Shown: one piece after another, positions 52,752-63,960 of the stretch
Position numbering within the stretch: the first letter of the stretch is position 1
Layout: each line of letters starts with the position of its first letter
NCBI GenBank assembly: GCA_000733355.1
Contig: JNVV01000021.1
Span: 144,917 to 208,916 of the forward strand
DNA: 64,000 bases
Source of the DNA: Falciphora oryzae
Lineage: Eukaryota > Ascomycota > Sordariomycetes > Magnaporthales > Magnaporthaceae
Direction: 5' to 3'
Position numbers and translations under genes: made by a program
The notes under the pieces: generated by a model
The model's input: the letters and a program-made list of their open reading frames with translations, nothing else
The model's database searches: none
What the model was told of the DNA's origin: nothing

Positions 52752-55061
52752 TTAGGGCGTGACCCTTCTCTGTGTACACTCAATTGGCTCCCACAAATCA
52801 TCGAGCTTATCGGGGTCTTGTCCTTTCTTCTCGCAAAAAATCCTTGCCGATTCTTCTGGGGTGTGGCCCTCGCGGTCCCGGAGGACCAAGAGACCCGATA
52901 GGTCTGCAAGCCCGGAGCTTTGGGCAGCATCGACGATCCGCTCGACCATTTTCCTCTTCTTGAAGGGGGTAAGACACTTTTCGTTCACGACCGTATGCAA
53001 GGCAATCCAGCCCTCGTAGTCTGTCTCCCTTTTCCTTTTGGCGCGAAGCTGCTCGTGGCTCTTTGACTTGTCGTGTTTGAGCAGCATCTCGACAACCTCC
53101 ATGCTGTCGTTCACGATGGCGTAGTGGAGTGGGTACTCCTCATCAGTGCGTGAAGGCTTCGCAGCATCTGCCCCCTTGTCCAGGAGAAATTTGAGCAGCT
53201 CTTCAGGGGGATCCGTTTGGGAGCTGCAGACCCTGTACAGCAGCGTGCAGCCAGACACTAGGTCATTGACATCGCCGCCCCGAGCGCAATCCAGCTCGAT
53301 CAGGTATCGAGCCGTGTCGAACCGGGATTCCAACAGCGCATATTCTATTGCGGTCTTGAGGCGATCTCGGCCCTGCCCGCTCCTGGGCTTTGCAGATACC
53401 GCCTCGTTGCACTCCTTGCAAAGAGAATCCGAAATGTGTCTCTGGAGCAGCGTGGTGCACCCAAAGGCTGCCAGCACAACCAGCATGTTGTTGCCGTCGC
53501 CCTCGTCCAGCACTTCGCCCAGGTCTTCCCCTGACGCCTTCAGACGCTCGAGCAGGAGCTGGAAAATTTTCTGCGCTCTTCTGGAGCTGCATGTGCGGAG
53601 GAAACTAGGGAGGTCTTTGGCTTCGGGGAGCAGCTTATCGGCGGCTCGGGCATGGCTGGGCCAGTATTCGCCGGCATAGGTCAGGAACTCGACTTCGTTG
53701 TTGTGGATATCTCTCAGCTCACAAAAGTCCAGCGCGTGGATACAGCAGTTGAACAAAAACAGATGGCAGTCTGCCTCAGGCTTGGGATCGGGTGCTGACA
53801 AGGACGACAGGCCTTTCCTGCCCAGGAGAAATGGCTTCACTGAAGTGTTGATGAAGTCGAAATGTCGGGTCCCGGCCCCGGCCTGGTGCGCGGTTTCGTC
53901 CGTCGACTGGCTCGACGGGCTCGACGGGACCTCGGGCTGGTGGCGCGTGACGACATGGACAAGGCCGAACGATCGTTGGCTCACATAGTTCTCGAACGCC
54001 GCGCCATCTCGATACATCAGGGCCGACTTCTCCCACTTGGCAATGCTTTCGTGTCCGAATTTGGTCTTGAACGCAAAGGCGTGTCTCAGCTCGTCCGTCG
54101 TCATGCTTCTGATGGAGGCGAGAGCTATCTGTAGAAGCTCCACGGCATCATTTTTTCCTGCCCGCTCGATTTCCTGCAGAGCCATCTCGTATGTTTTCTC
54201 CCCGAAGCTCGAGGAGGTCTCATCTACCAGCTCGATGAGCCTTTGCGGAGTCAACGAGACATGCTCTTGCTCGTATTTCTTCAGGAGGATCTTGGCCCAT
54301 ACGATGCCGTTTTCGCAAGGGTCGGTATTGCTTCCGTATAGATCAGCTTGAAGATACTGGAAGAGGAGTCCTCGGTCCTGCGCTTGGTGCATGGCGTTCA
54401 GCTGTCGTTTCAAGTAGTGCCGCGCAATCTGAGGTGCCAGTACGTCGACGTTGATCGTTTGTGTCTTCGGTTCCCTTTCGCCGTAGTCCGGATAATGTCG
54501 CCTGGAAACGCAAATTCCAATATCGACACCCTCTCCAAGTGCGGTCGTCAACAATCTTCTGGCAAACTCCATAGGTGCGAGTGGCCCACCCTTTGGTGAA
54601 TCCGAGCACTCGTTCACGGCATCGATGAAGATGCGGAAGCTTTTGGGCCTCTTAGTAAACTCCGTGATGGCCCCACGACCATGACAGATGACAAGATCGG
54701 TGATAAGACATTCAAGCTTGCCGTCTGTCCAGTTGTCATCGAGCTGGCCTTTGTCTGCCTCAGCCCAATGTTCGATCTTATCCGCATGTAGTCCAGAGAA
54801 GCCCTCGAAGCGGAGGAGCTGGCCGAAAAGAGATCTGAGAAAAGAATTGTAGGTGCTTTTCCCCGGGCTGTCAGAGCCTCGGTCGGAGGGAGTATTGTCA
54901 AAGAAGTATCGCAGGATCACTGTTGAACCGAGTCGTTTATCCCAGGTATCCTCAACTGCTGCCTTCATCAGGGCGGATTTTCCTATGCAGGGCTTGCCCC
55001 TGAGCGTCAAAAGTGCAGTTTCGACATTCTTGGGTGTGTTGTGGGCCCATGAGGTTAACAT
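52752..55061 (-). CDS. NLR-like NACHT-ankyrin protein, 769 aa, lacking an N-terminal effector domain
   Basis: One exon. The P-loop is GKPCIGKS (residues 22-29), and the Walker B is FRIFIDAVNEC (hydrophobics then D-A-x-x-E), as in fungal NACHT (nephrocystin-3-type) proteins. A helical winged-helix-like region follows, then from about residue 530 a series of ankyrin-like repeats (NNMLVVLAAFGCTTLLQRHI; LKTAIEYALLESRFDTARYLI; YPLHYAIVNDSMEVVEMLL; GHTPEES). The first in-frame ATG is 55061; the open frame extends upstream to 55166 with family-like sequence (TYKWLNRD) but no ATG. Only about 20 residues precede the P-loop, so the usual effector domain (HeLo-like, PNP, patatin and so on) is missing or on an unseen exon. 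Fungal NLRs act in non-self recognition and cell death. Confidence 0.85.
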   Translation of the reverse strand: MLTSWAHNTPKNVETALLTLRGKPCIGKSALMKAAVEDTWDKRLGSTVILRYFFDNTPSDRGSDSPGKSTYNSFLRSLFGQLLRFEGFSGLHADKIEHWAEADKGQLDDNWTDGKLECLITDLVICHGRGAITEFTKRPKSFRIFIDAVNECSDSPKGGPLAPMEFARRLLTTALGEGVDIGICVSRRHYPDYGEREPKTQTINVDVLAPQIARHYLKRQLNAMHQAQDRGLLFQYLQADLYGSNTDPCENGIVWAKILLKKYEQEHVSLTPQRLIELVDETSSSFGEKTYEMALQEIERAGKNDAVELLQIALASIRSMTTDELRHAFAFKTKFGHESIAKWEKSALMYRDGAAFENYVSQRSFGLVHVVTRHQPEVPSSPSSQSTDETAHQAGAGTRHFDFINTSVKPFLLGRKGLSSLSAPDPKPEADCHLFLFNCCIHALDFCELRDIHNNEVEFLTYAGEYWPSHARAADKLLPEAKDLPSFLRTCSSRRAQKIFQLLLERLKASGEDLGEVLDEGDGNNMLVVLAAFGCTTLLQRHISDSLCKECNEAVSAKPRSGQGRDRLKTAIEYALLESRFDTARYLIELDCARGGDVNDLVSGCTLLYRVCSSQTDPPEELLKFLLDKGADAAKPSRTDEEYPLHYAIVNDSMEVVEMLLKHDKSKSHEQLRAKRKRETDYEGWIALHTVVNEKCLTPFKKRKMVERIVDAAQSSGLADLSGLLVLRDREGHTPEESARIFCEKKGQDPDKLDDLWEPIECTQRRVTP

Positions 55062-55304
55062 CTTGTCGCGATTGAGCCATTTATATGTGTTGTGGGACGA
55101 TGTCTCGTTGTAGTGGCGTTCCGCCCCGCGATGGATGAGCTTTTCTCTACATACTAGATGTATCACAATGTGTACTATCGTTCATCATTTGGCAGCAGGC
55201 TTTCGCCTCTCCCTTTTCTGTCCCGAACTGTTTGTGCCGGTCCGTCTTTCTTGGCTACCACCTAATATTGACCCACAGCGTATTGCGACAACTTGCTCGA
55301 TCCC
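55062..55304. promoter_or_regulatory. Short shared promoter between NLR-like and secreted genes
   Basis: About 240 bases separate two head-to-head starts. The upstream extension of the NLR frame occupies 105 of them, leaving little room for two independent promoters. No TATA box is evident. Confidence 0.4.
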
Positions 55305-56562
55305 ATGGCCCATTTTAGCCCCTTTCGACACACCTTCTGGGTGCTGCTACTAGTGCTCTGGCAGACAACCTTGTCAAAGAGTGAGACCCAATGCCAGAAG
55401 TTTGACGATATCAAAGTCGACTGCCTCGGCGAGAACGACACCTGGGCGAGCAAATACCGTTGTCTCATGCGCAGTAACCCCTTGGAGAGGCTCATTTCGT
55501 GTGTGGATGGGAAGGACTCGTCGGAAAACAAGGCGATCGACAACATGCTCTGTCAAGACCCGGGCAGCCTTGACAAGATCCCAGACAATAAGGGCGACAA
55601 ATACCACCTCCCAGCCGATACAGACTCCGAGCTTTGTGTGAGCCCTCGCAAGGTCATACTCAACGGAGCCGCCGCCAAGTGCAAATCCTGCTGGGGTCTA
55701 GGGGCACTGCGGTCCTGCCCGTACAAGCCGGGCACCGATTTGTTTTTGTCATGCATATGCCAGCGGGGCTTCAAATACAGACACTTGGAGTGTCTAGATA
55801 AGTGTTTCGGGGCTCCTCGTCCCCGAGCAAATCCGACGCCCTTCCCCCGGACGATGAGCAACAAAAAGTCATGGTGCTCGCTGTGGGACGAGGACCCAAG
55901 TCCACCAAACCGACGGGACCTTTCCGAGCTCGATGGCGCAACATCCTTCGAGTACCTCTCTGTGAGCAAACGGGCTCAATCACCAGACTACCAGTACTGG
56001 GTCAGTTCCCTGATAGTCTCAAGCATACCTGACATCTCGTATTCCTCCCTGCGCATCTGTACCTCCTAGGACCTTGAAAATCTAACGGAATTTGCTGGCA
56101 TGTTAGCCCTGGGGCGGCGAGCTCATCTATTGGAACAAGACGAGCCACATGATGTATCCTTGCCTCGACGACGACAAGAACCCCGACGTGTGCTACCTGA
56201 GAGAGCCCCTTCCGTTCGTGGATGAGCTCTACGACAAGCCCAATCAGAAGCTGCAGCGCTGCGTCACGCATCCAACCGAGCCTGTCCGGGCTTGCTGGTG
56301 GATCAAGTATGCCGGAAAGGCCGCCAAGCCTACCACGGCGATTTCGCAGATGGAGGGGTTTTCCGCAACAACAACCATGGCGTCGACCTTTGTACCCCCA
56401 ACGACTGCGGCCAAGACTACCCAGTGGGAAGCCACCTTCGAGCCGGACATGTCTACGCCAACTGTTACTCCTAGCCCTACGGGCTCCGGAGGGATGAGCC
56501 TCGCGCCATGTTGGGCTTGTGTATCTGCGATGATGGCAATGGGGGTATTTCTGCTGGTGTAG
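55305..56562 (+). CDS. Secreted Cys-rich, GPI-type protein, 383 aa
   Basis: Exon 1 55305-56000 and exon 2 56107-56562, with a 106-nt intron (GTCAGT donor, GCTGGCATGTTAG end), phase 0. N-terminal signal peptide (MAHFSPFRHTFWVLLLVLWQ). The mature protein has many Cys (AKCKSCWGLGALRSC; LSCICQRGF; LECLDKCFG; YPCLDDDK; DVCYL; QRCV; RACWW) and a Thr/Pro-rich stalk (residues 330-365) followed by a hydrophobic C-terminal segment, a likely GPI signal. I recognise no named family. It sits divergently to the NLR-like gene and close to a HET gene, a setting where partner genes are sometimes found; partnership here is speculative. Confidence 0.7.
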
Positions 56563-56945
56563 AATGGGTTGTGCTGTAGGAGGAACCCGGATGGACAGCA
56601 AGCGCAAGGGAAGGTCGGCTCGTATACGTACGCTTTCTAGGCAGGAGTTTTTTTATGCGTCTAATCTTCTTCTAATTCTAATCACATATCCCCCGTTCCT
56701 CAGACTCCTAACTACTTACTGGGCGGCGAGGAGAGAGCTTCATCAAGGAGGCGTCGCCAAGAGTATGAGGTATGCACCTCTACATGGAGGTTTTTTTTCC
56801 TCCTGTAAAAGGGGTATTTGGTACTCGCGCCATACACATCTGAATAAATTCCCTCCTCCTTGCAGAACAATAAAGATCCGATTTCCCCGCGCCTGGCGAC
56901 TGGCGACTGTGGAGGCATATATAAAGAGGAAAACTTCCAGCGAAT
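56563..56945. other. Convergent 3' regions
   Basis: Between the Cys-rich gene and the HET gene stop. No gene seen. Confidence 0.5.
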
Positions 56946-59535
56946 TTACGTCACAATCCAGTATTGCTTTTTGGGCACCCAAGTCCCCTGCCAATTGGTC
57001 TTGAGCCTTTTTGCCGGCCTTTCTCCCTCCATGTCCAGCAAGCGAGCCCGAACGAACCCGAGATATGTAACTTCAAATCTCCCGTCTTCCAGTTCCCATT
57101 CCCGACGAACAAGTGCCCCGGAAACTGCCTTGTACTCGTCCTCGGGCACAGCAGACAAAATTACCATGAGCTGCTCCTCCTGGGCCATTTCGTACATCAG
57201 CTCGCCCAGCTGGGTACCTTCCCACCAGCTTAACTCGTCCCCAAAAACATCCATATCGTGCTTGGTGAGGTATAGCGTCGTCCCCTCTACATCAACTTTC
57301 CCGGGGACCTCGAGGGGCAAACCTTCGTCGTTCAGGAGCGCCCCGCTGAACTCTTGCCTCTCCTCTTGTGGCACCAGCACCTCTTCTCTCGGCAATGCGG
57401 TAAGGAGGAATCCCGGCGCCTCTGTGTGGAGTCCATCTTTGTCGAGGTAGGCGGTGCGCATGCTGGGGACATGGTCCGGCGCACGGCCGAGGTGAAGAAA
57501 GCTGCGAGGAGCCCACCGGAAGCCCGGCTTGCTGAGACGGGCCGAAGGGCTGAACATCAGATACTGCGGCACCTTGTGCATCGCCATCAGCAGCGTCTCC
57601 ATGCGGTTCTCCCCCTTCTCGACGGCCACCGGCCGCGGGTCGAGCCCGAGCAGGTTGGCGAGGCACACGGCCTCGTCGTCGATGCGGCTTGTCGTGCGGC
57701 CCTGGAGAGCCACCATCAGCGAGGCGAGTCGTTTGTTCTGGTTCCAAGGTAGCGGGTATCGATGGTCGTGGAACTCACGGGTCCGGTTCGCGGCGAGACT
57801 GGATATGTGGCATGCCGGCTCCAAGTTCTTTACCCCTCTGAAGTCTCGGACGAGCCGGACGCAGTCCATCAACACCGGGTCCGCATCGGCCCAGTGGCGA
57901 ATAAACTCTGCTAGCCTCTCGTCCGAGGGGCGGGGGAACTCGGGGTCGACGTTTTGGAAAGCGACAAACAGGCTTGAGGTGTCGAGGTTGACTGTCTGCC
58001 TGTCAAAGGCAACTGCTCTCCGCAGCAGCACCACGAGCCTACTGTGCTCCTCGTCCATCCCAGAGACAAGATCGAGAGTTTCCATGTTTGGGCAGGTGGG
58101 TTTCTCCTCGGCGCACACGAACGAATCCACCATCTCAGCCCCGGTTCGGGGTCCGTCGGCAAAATCGAAATGGAGAAGTTTTGCCAGGTTGGCTTCCTGC
58201 AGTGTCCAGAGGCGCCGGCCCCATGGGCACACCGCCATCCGGAACAGCATGTCAAACGGGGTCGTGTCCGCAGACGAGAGCCTCTGAAGTGACTGATCCA
58301 TGACAAGAACCTTGTCGGCTTCCCTGTACACTCTAACCAAGCCTTGGATGGCAACATCCCGCATGGCTCTCTCCCTCGGCACACAGATGGTGTCGATCCA
58401 GAAAGGCATAGGGCTAGAGCTCTCCGGATACAGCCTTTGGACTCTCATCTGGAGATCTTTCCAGAGACATATCGGAAGAGTATTGCCCTTGGTATTTCCC
58501 ATTCCGTCTGACCAGACGTGCGAGATGGCCACATAGGTCTAGATTATAGATATCCCATACCATTTGCATGTCAGCATGCACCGTCGAAACTTCTTTCTTT
58601 TAATACGGCAGGGATAAATCACCCACCGGTATTTTTGAGGTGTCAAACACGTTCACTGTGAGTTCCCTCGACGACGATGCTTCACCCCCACAAGCTGTCA
58701 GCTCCAGCGAGCACGCCGGTATGCCCCCTGCCCCCAGAATGGCCACGACGCGCGACAGTATATCCGGCTGATCGTGATGACAGCACCCACACTCCGGCGT
58801 GGCGTGTTTCGTTTCGTACTTGCTCTCGACGAGCTGGAAGGCGCTGCAGCGGAGATCAGTGCAAGCGCTGTGGTCTTTGCCATCCGGGACCTTTGGCCGC
58901 GTGGCCAAAAGGTACAGGGAAGGCGGGGTGAATTGGGACATCACCAGAGCCTCGACCTCGCCCCCGCACCAGCCGGCCTCGCAAACCAATCGACGTAGGG
59001 CGACGGGGATGCTCCAGCGGCCAGGCTGCACTCCATGCAGCATAAAGTTGACCGAATCGAGCGTCGACCCGACGATGGCCAGAGGAACCACAACCGGATG
59101 GTCGTCGTCCTGGTCGACGAGCCAGTTGACGAATCTCCTGTGGACTCGCAAAAGACTGACCAGATGTTCTTGTCGGCCCTTCTTGAGCTCCTCGTCTTCG
59201 TTCTGGGCCACCGCGGCCGCCCAGTACCAGATGTACTTGGTAAGGTTGCGAGTAGCGATGTAGCCGTGGGTTTTGTCATCGTCGCGCCACTGTATAAAAT
59301 CTTCGAAGTGTATGGGCACGCCCAACGCGCTGCAAAACTCCTCCAGGGCGCCAAACAGCAGCCACCTCTGGATCCAATCGGCATGCCGAGGGATATCAGA
59401 GGCGAGTTCTCTGATATTCTTTGCAAGGTCTACATATTTTTTCCTGCTGAAGTCCATCCGATGCCCAGGCGTGTAAGCGACAGGGAACTGTATTGGTTCG
59501 GTTTGTCGTCGTCCGAAGTGGCAGAGGTGGTCCAT
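56946..59535 (-). CDS. HET-domain (heterokaryon incompatibility) protein, 833 aa
   Basis: Exon 1 58627-59535 begins MDHLCHFGRRQ, a start typical of one HET class. Exon 2 is 56946-58538; the 88-nt intron (GTGGGT donor, GCTGAC branch, TCTAG acceptor) is phase 0. The HET domain begins at about residue 304 with TYVAISHVWSDGMGN and continues with PFWIDTICVPRE and GLVRVYREADKVLVMDQSL, the three conserved blocks. The C-terminal 350 residues are conserved in this class but without a named fold. The first 300 residues include a Cys/His cluster (CTDLRCSAF, TPECGCCHHDQ) that may bind metal. HET proteins trigger cell death after fusion of unlike strains; the partner is unknown. The frame is clean. Confidence 0.92.
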
Positions 59536-60445
59536 AGTGCTTGTCTGAGCAGCAACCGTGTATGGTGGAAACAAATGATCAGCGGTAGTGCGTCGGGCTA
59601 CAGCTGGCCAGGCAGGGTTTTCTCGCCGCTTTGTTGCATTTGGGGAGATGTTTGGGGGCCGAAATGTGCTAGGTAGCCTGACCATTTTCCCCGCACATCC
59701 TGCGGCTGTGAACGCCCGTGGTATTGAGCTGGCGTGGCTTAGATTTTGATATTGTATCACCACCTACTTCTCATCGGGCAACGAGCCCGCAGCGGCGTTG
59801 GGGGCGCGTCGCTGCCTGAATCCCGGTTGCACTGCAGCCTCACTACTGCGAGCCTGCAGCTGCCAAGACTTGAAGGTTTTTTGTTGGCTGCTGTCCCGCG
59901 GTTGCCCCCATCAAATGTGCCCAATACCACTGCGAGATAAGTACAGCCCGTTTTATTATTAGTAAAGAAACGTTTTCAGCTCGGATCTCGGGTCATGTCT
60001 CATCATCTGCCCGGCAGGCTGGCACCCGCAAGGCCGACCACGAGGAAACGTTCCATGATCATCAACCACAGGTCAGTGTGCCACACCAACGTGGCAAGGC
60101 TCTCTGCTGTCAGCCATCGAACGCCCTTCTAACCCAATATGTAGAAAGGCTGTGTGAACCGCAGCTCGCCAGGCCACGTTAGGGGAATTGGAGCGTTGAG
60201 CACCCGAATAGTCCGGCCATATAAGAAGCGTCCCCCAGTTGGACTGTGTTTGGTTATGCCTGTCCGTAGCAACTGCTGTGCGACTCGAATGCTGCTCTTG
60301 GCCCCCTCAAAGATTTTACATTTTTACATTGTCGAAAGCAACTGCGATCCCAACCCACGACACCATTTTCCCTACTTGTTTCCCAAATAAGTTCGTCCCT
60401 ATATCGCACCGGCTTCTTCAAAAGATCCTCGCTTGTCCTATCACC
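59536..60445. promoter_or_regulatory. Divergent upstream region (HET gene and coiled-coil gene)
   Basis: About 910 bases with no supported gene. The open frame of the HET gene's first exon extends upstream to 59763 but shows no family-like sequence. A TATAAGAA lies at 60221-60228. Confidence 0.45.
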
Positions 60446-62207
60446 ATGGCGAGTCTAAAATCTCTGGGGTGAGAAATATGTGCATTCTGGAATCCCTCCT
60501 ATGACCTCTCCCTTACCTATCCTAACCCACCCGTCACCGTATGACCTGACAACATCTGACCTGCTTTGGCCACACTATAGTCCCCGCGAAAGGGATCGAC
60601 AAGAGCTCCTGGACATCGCGCGCTCCCTTGCTAAGGACAAGTCGGAGCTCGAGAGTGACATCGAAAAACTTGATCAGCAACACACTCACCTCGATGCCAC
60701 ACTGCGACAGCAAACTACGGCTTGCCAAGCCGCAATTCGCGAGGGCGGTGACCTGGTACGCCGTATGGAGCAAAGCGTAGCGAAGCTGAAAAGTGAAGAG
60801 CAGAAGGCCTATCGAAAAGCCGAGGTGGAGGAAGCCAAAAGGGATTACGAATCGATCGCTGCCAACTCCGAGGCCAACCAACGGGCGCTGAAAACTGTTT
60901 TGCAGAATACTCTCGACGTCCGAGCAAAGGCAAAATTACGGGTTCAGGACATAGAGGCGCAGGAGCAAATCTGCGCCCAGAAGCTAGCGAAAGTGGATCA
61001 GGATATCGCCCAGGAGAAGAAAAAACAAGCCCAAGCAGGGAGGGAAGCGGAGGCCTATAAGGCCTGGCTGTCGGGGCAAAAGGCCGCAAAGAAAAACGCG
61101 CCAGCCGCCGACAGTATGCAGAGGGCGCAAGAACAACAGATTCGCCGCCGTCCTCCAGGACAGCCCACTCTTCCCTCACAGTCGACACAGCCGAATAGTT
61201 ACCCCCCGCCAGGACAGCAAAGCCTCCCACCTCGTCCACCAAAGCAGATCGGTCCTCCTCCGCCAGCCCAGAAAAACCAGCCTCGTCCCCCGCCAGGACA
61301 ACAAAATCGCCCGTCTCAGCCAGCACAGCTGAGAGGCCATCCCCCGCAAGGCCAGCAAGCCCAGATTCCTTTTCCGAGCCACCAGACTGGTCCTCCTCCA
61401 CCACGACAACGAGACCTCCGCCCTCAGCCGGCGCACCAGGCAACCCCTCCCCCACGAAACCCACACGTTCGTCACCCTCATCCAGGGCAGCGGGGTTTTC
61501 CCCCTGAGCCCACACAGCAGGGCCGTCCTCCTCCGCCAGCACAACATCCTGCTCCCCCTCAGCTGGCTCGGCCGGCTCCCCCTCCTCCGACAAGACGACC
61601 GGTTGGCGCTCCTCCATCTGGACATCCGCCCCGTCCTCCTGTCCCAAACCAGCAGTTTCGCCCTCCTCCGCCAGGACAACAGCCGTTCCACCCTCACCCA
61701 TCACAACAGTTTCGCCCTCCCGCGCCGGGACAACAGGCGTTCCGCCCTCCTCCGCCAGGGCAGCAAGCGTTCCACCCCCACCCATCACAACAGTTTCTCC
61801 CTGCTCCGCCAGTGCAACCAACCCGCCCCCCTCTGGCGGCAAACCAAACCCGCCCAGCTACTCACCAAGCTCCCGGACAGCCTTCTAACAGGATGCAGCT
61901 GCAACAGGCCGGGCCAGTGCAATATGCTGGCAATAGCGGAAACGCGGGAAAGGGGAGTTGGTGGCGATCCGTGAAGAACAAGCTGCGGAAGAGATCCCCC
62001 AAGCAGCATCGACCTCCTCCAAACCATCCGCCACCACGAACTGGCGGCATGGCGGCTCCGAACCGGGCTGGGCCGGCGTCTGGCGGCAGCCGGGCTGCCC
62101 AGCAGAAAGGCGGAACGCGGGATGCACCAAAATTGCAAAAGGCACACCCAAAGCAGACCGGGCCGAGGTATGGTAACGCAGCATCGGGGAAGCGAGCGCA
62201 TAAATAG
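60446..62207 (+). CDS. Coiled-coil plus Pro/Gln-repeat protein, 549 aa
   Basis: Exon 1 (60446-60468, MASLKSL) is followed by a 112-nt intron (GTGAGA donor, CTGAC branch, CTATAG acceptor) and exon 2 (60581-62207). A start inside the intron (60501) is an alternative but would lose the neat splice. Residues 10-200 are a long charged coiled coil (RERDRQELLDIARSLAKDK; QKAYRKAEVEEAKRDYES). From about residue 215 to 470 the chain is made of PPPGQQ/PSQQFRP-like units (for example PPPGQQ-AFHPHPSQQF-type repeats). The C-terminus is basic (RSVKNKLRKRSPKQ). No family recognised; layout suits an actin- or membrane-associated scaffold, but that is a guess. Confidence 0.65.
61140..61840 (+). repeat. Coding repeat: Pro/Gln-rich units (PPPGQQ-like)
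   Basis: Imperfect tandem units rich in CCTCCTCCGCCAGG-type DNA, coding for 10-20-residue Pro/Gln/His blocks. Three units near 61640-61800 are almost identical (PPGQQ-F-PHPSQQF), suggesting recent duplication. Confidence 0.75.
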
Positions 62208-62448
62208 GTTTAGACATCGCTTGGTGAGTCCGGCGTTCGTAATAACGTTCAGCGATGGGGTGGGACACTAATGTATACGCTGCACAGCGAACTAATTCTT
62301 ACAAATTACTTGAAGTAAAGTTCTTCGTCTGTGGTTTTAGTTGTGCGGCTACACGGGATGCATTGTCGCGTTGACGTTGTTGGATTTAGCGTTGGTCAAA
62401 GGAGTGAGGCTGTCATTCGATCCACTGGACAGGTACCTAACCTGTAGT

Positions 62449-63960
62449 TTAGACCGCCCCTATTGGTAGCTGCGGGGTGCTGGGAGGAGGGCACACGACA
62501 CCAAGGTAACGATCGAGCGGTTCCTTTACAATGGGGCTTTTGAGGGCCCGAAAAACCTCTCCCATCATCCCTTTGTACGGGTCCGGGAAGCTGCCCACGA
62601 AGCTTGTTTCTGACATGAGAGAGCTCGAACTCGACAGGCTCACTTCCGATCCCCTGTTGTCGTCCTTGGGGAGGTCGCCGTCAGCATCGAGGGTGGGCCG
62701 GCACGATTGCTCGACAAGCAGCTGAAACTCCCTCCGCCGTTCGTTATCCGGGAAGAAGACATCCCACCAGGCCCATCGGCTAGCCTTGTGGGTCACCGGC
62801 AGCATCGATATGAAGACTAGGGCGGCGCGGCGGCCGCTGAAATGAAGCGGCTCCAGAAGCTGTACGGAGGCCGGCTGCTCCGACAGCAGCTCCTCCGGGC
62901 CAATCCCGAGACTCAAACAACTCCCTTTTGTGCCAAGCCTCAAGTGCAGGACTTTCTTGGTCAGCCGCAGGCCCAGGTAGAAGCCCATCCACAGCAGGCT
63001 CGACCACCGGTCCCCGCCCTCGGCGCTGGTCGCCGTGGCGAGGAGGGCGGCCTGGACGGCGACGACGACGGCGAGGACGCGGCTCAGCCACGCCAGCAGC
63101 CTGGGATGGCTGACGCAGACGGGGATGTTGTCGAGCGCGTGCAGCTGGCTCGAGTAGCCGCAGACGACGGAGAGCGTCGACGAGTTCCAGCCGTCGGCGA
63201 CCACGTGCACGTCCAGCGCGGCGCCGTTCCGGGCCGTCAGGACGCTGTCGGACCACACGGCCGCCTGACTGGCGAATATGGGGTGCAGCACCAGGCGCGT
63301 GGCGAAGGCGACGACGTGCGCCACCGCGACGCACGCGACCAGGGCGGCGCCGATCCAGAGCCCGCTGCTGCCGACCGCGACGCAGGCCGCGACGAGGGCG
63401 GCCAGCTCCAGGGCCCACACGATGGAGACGATCCACAGCCTTCGGTCCTGGAGTTTTGGTGGCCGCATCGATCTGCCCCCTGTTTTTGCTCCGTTTCCTT
63501 GTCCTTGGTGGCTCCCGCCCGGCCTGGCCAGCTGCGGCTTGGGGACGACGAAGGCGATGTTAACCGTCGTCACGCGCGGCCCCAGATCCGCAAACGTGTT
63601 GCGCCCGAGGACCTGGGAGCCATCCACCCGCGCGCGCTTGAGGTTGACGACCGCGGCGGCTTCGAGGATGGCCCTGTTGACCAGATCAAAATTGTTCCCA
63701 TGGCGGATGCTTGCCACGGACAAGGGCCGCCCCCCTTGGCCCCCGGTCCGATCGGCGTCGAACACGGTGTCCGGGTCGAGCTCCCAGAGGCGGCGGAAGT
63801 CTCGCAGGGATCCGGGGATGCCGCCGGGGACGGAGAAGGGGGTCATGATTGCTGACAAAATTTCCCTGTTAGCGCTCAGGCCCTCGGCGAGCAGGGCGAT
63901 GGGCGCCCAGGGGACGATTGTACGCAGCATTTCGACCACATTAACGAAGCTTCCAGACAT
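62449..63960 (-). CDS. Multi-pass membrane protein of unknown function, 503 aa
   Basis: Single open frame; the start MSGSFVNVVEMLRTIVPWAPI is in a good context and the stop is at 62449. Residues 1-170 are soluble or amphipathic, with a basic patch (RSMRPPKLQDRR) just before the first membrane helix. Hydrophobic segments at about 178-196, 202-224, 293-312 and 322-338 suggest four membrane spans; a shorter one lies near 385-398. The C-terminal 100 residues are soluble with a Ser run. I do not recognise the family. Such proteins are common next to HET and NLR genes in Sordariomycetes, but no functional link is shown. Confidence 0.7.
   Translation of the reverse strand: MSGSFVNVVEMLRTIVPWAPIALLAEGLSANREILSAIMTPFSVPGGIPGSLRDFRRLWELDPDTVFDADRTGGQGGRPLSVASIRHGNNFDLVNRAILEAAAVVNLKRARVDGSQVLGRNTFADLGPRVTTVNIAFVVPKPQLARPGGSHQGQGNGAKTGGRSMRPPKLQDRRLWIVSIVWALELAALVAACVAVGSSGLWIGAALVACVAVAHVVAFATRLVLHPIFASQAAVWSDSVLTARNGAALDVHVVADGWNSSTLSVVCGYSSQLHALDNIPVCVSHPRLLAWLSRVLAVVVAVQAALLATATSAEGGDRWSSLLWMGFYLGLRLTKKVLHLRLGTKGSCLSLGIGPEELLSEQPASVQLLEPLHFSGRRAALVFISMLPVTHKASRWAWWDVFFPDNERRREFQLLVEQSCRPTLDADGDLPKDDNRGSEVSLSSSSSLMSETSFVGSFPDPYKGMMGEVFRALKSPIVKEPLDRYLGVVCPPPSTPQLPIGAV

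Noticed and set aside
60715..61842. 375-codon antisense frame over the Pro/Gln repeat
   Set aside because: Explained by CCN/CAG-rich repeat composition; no domain or start context.
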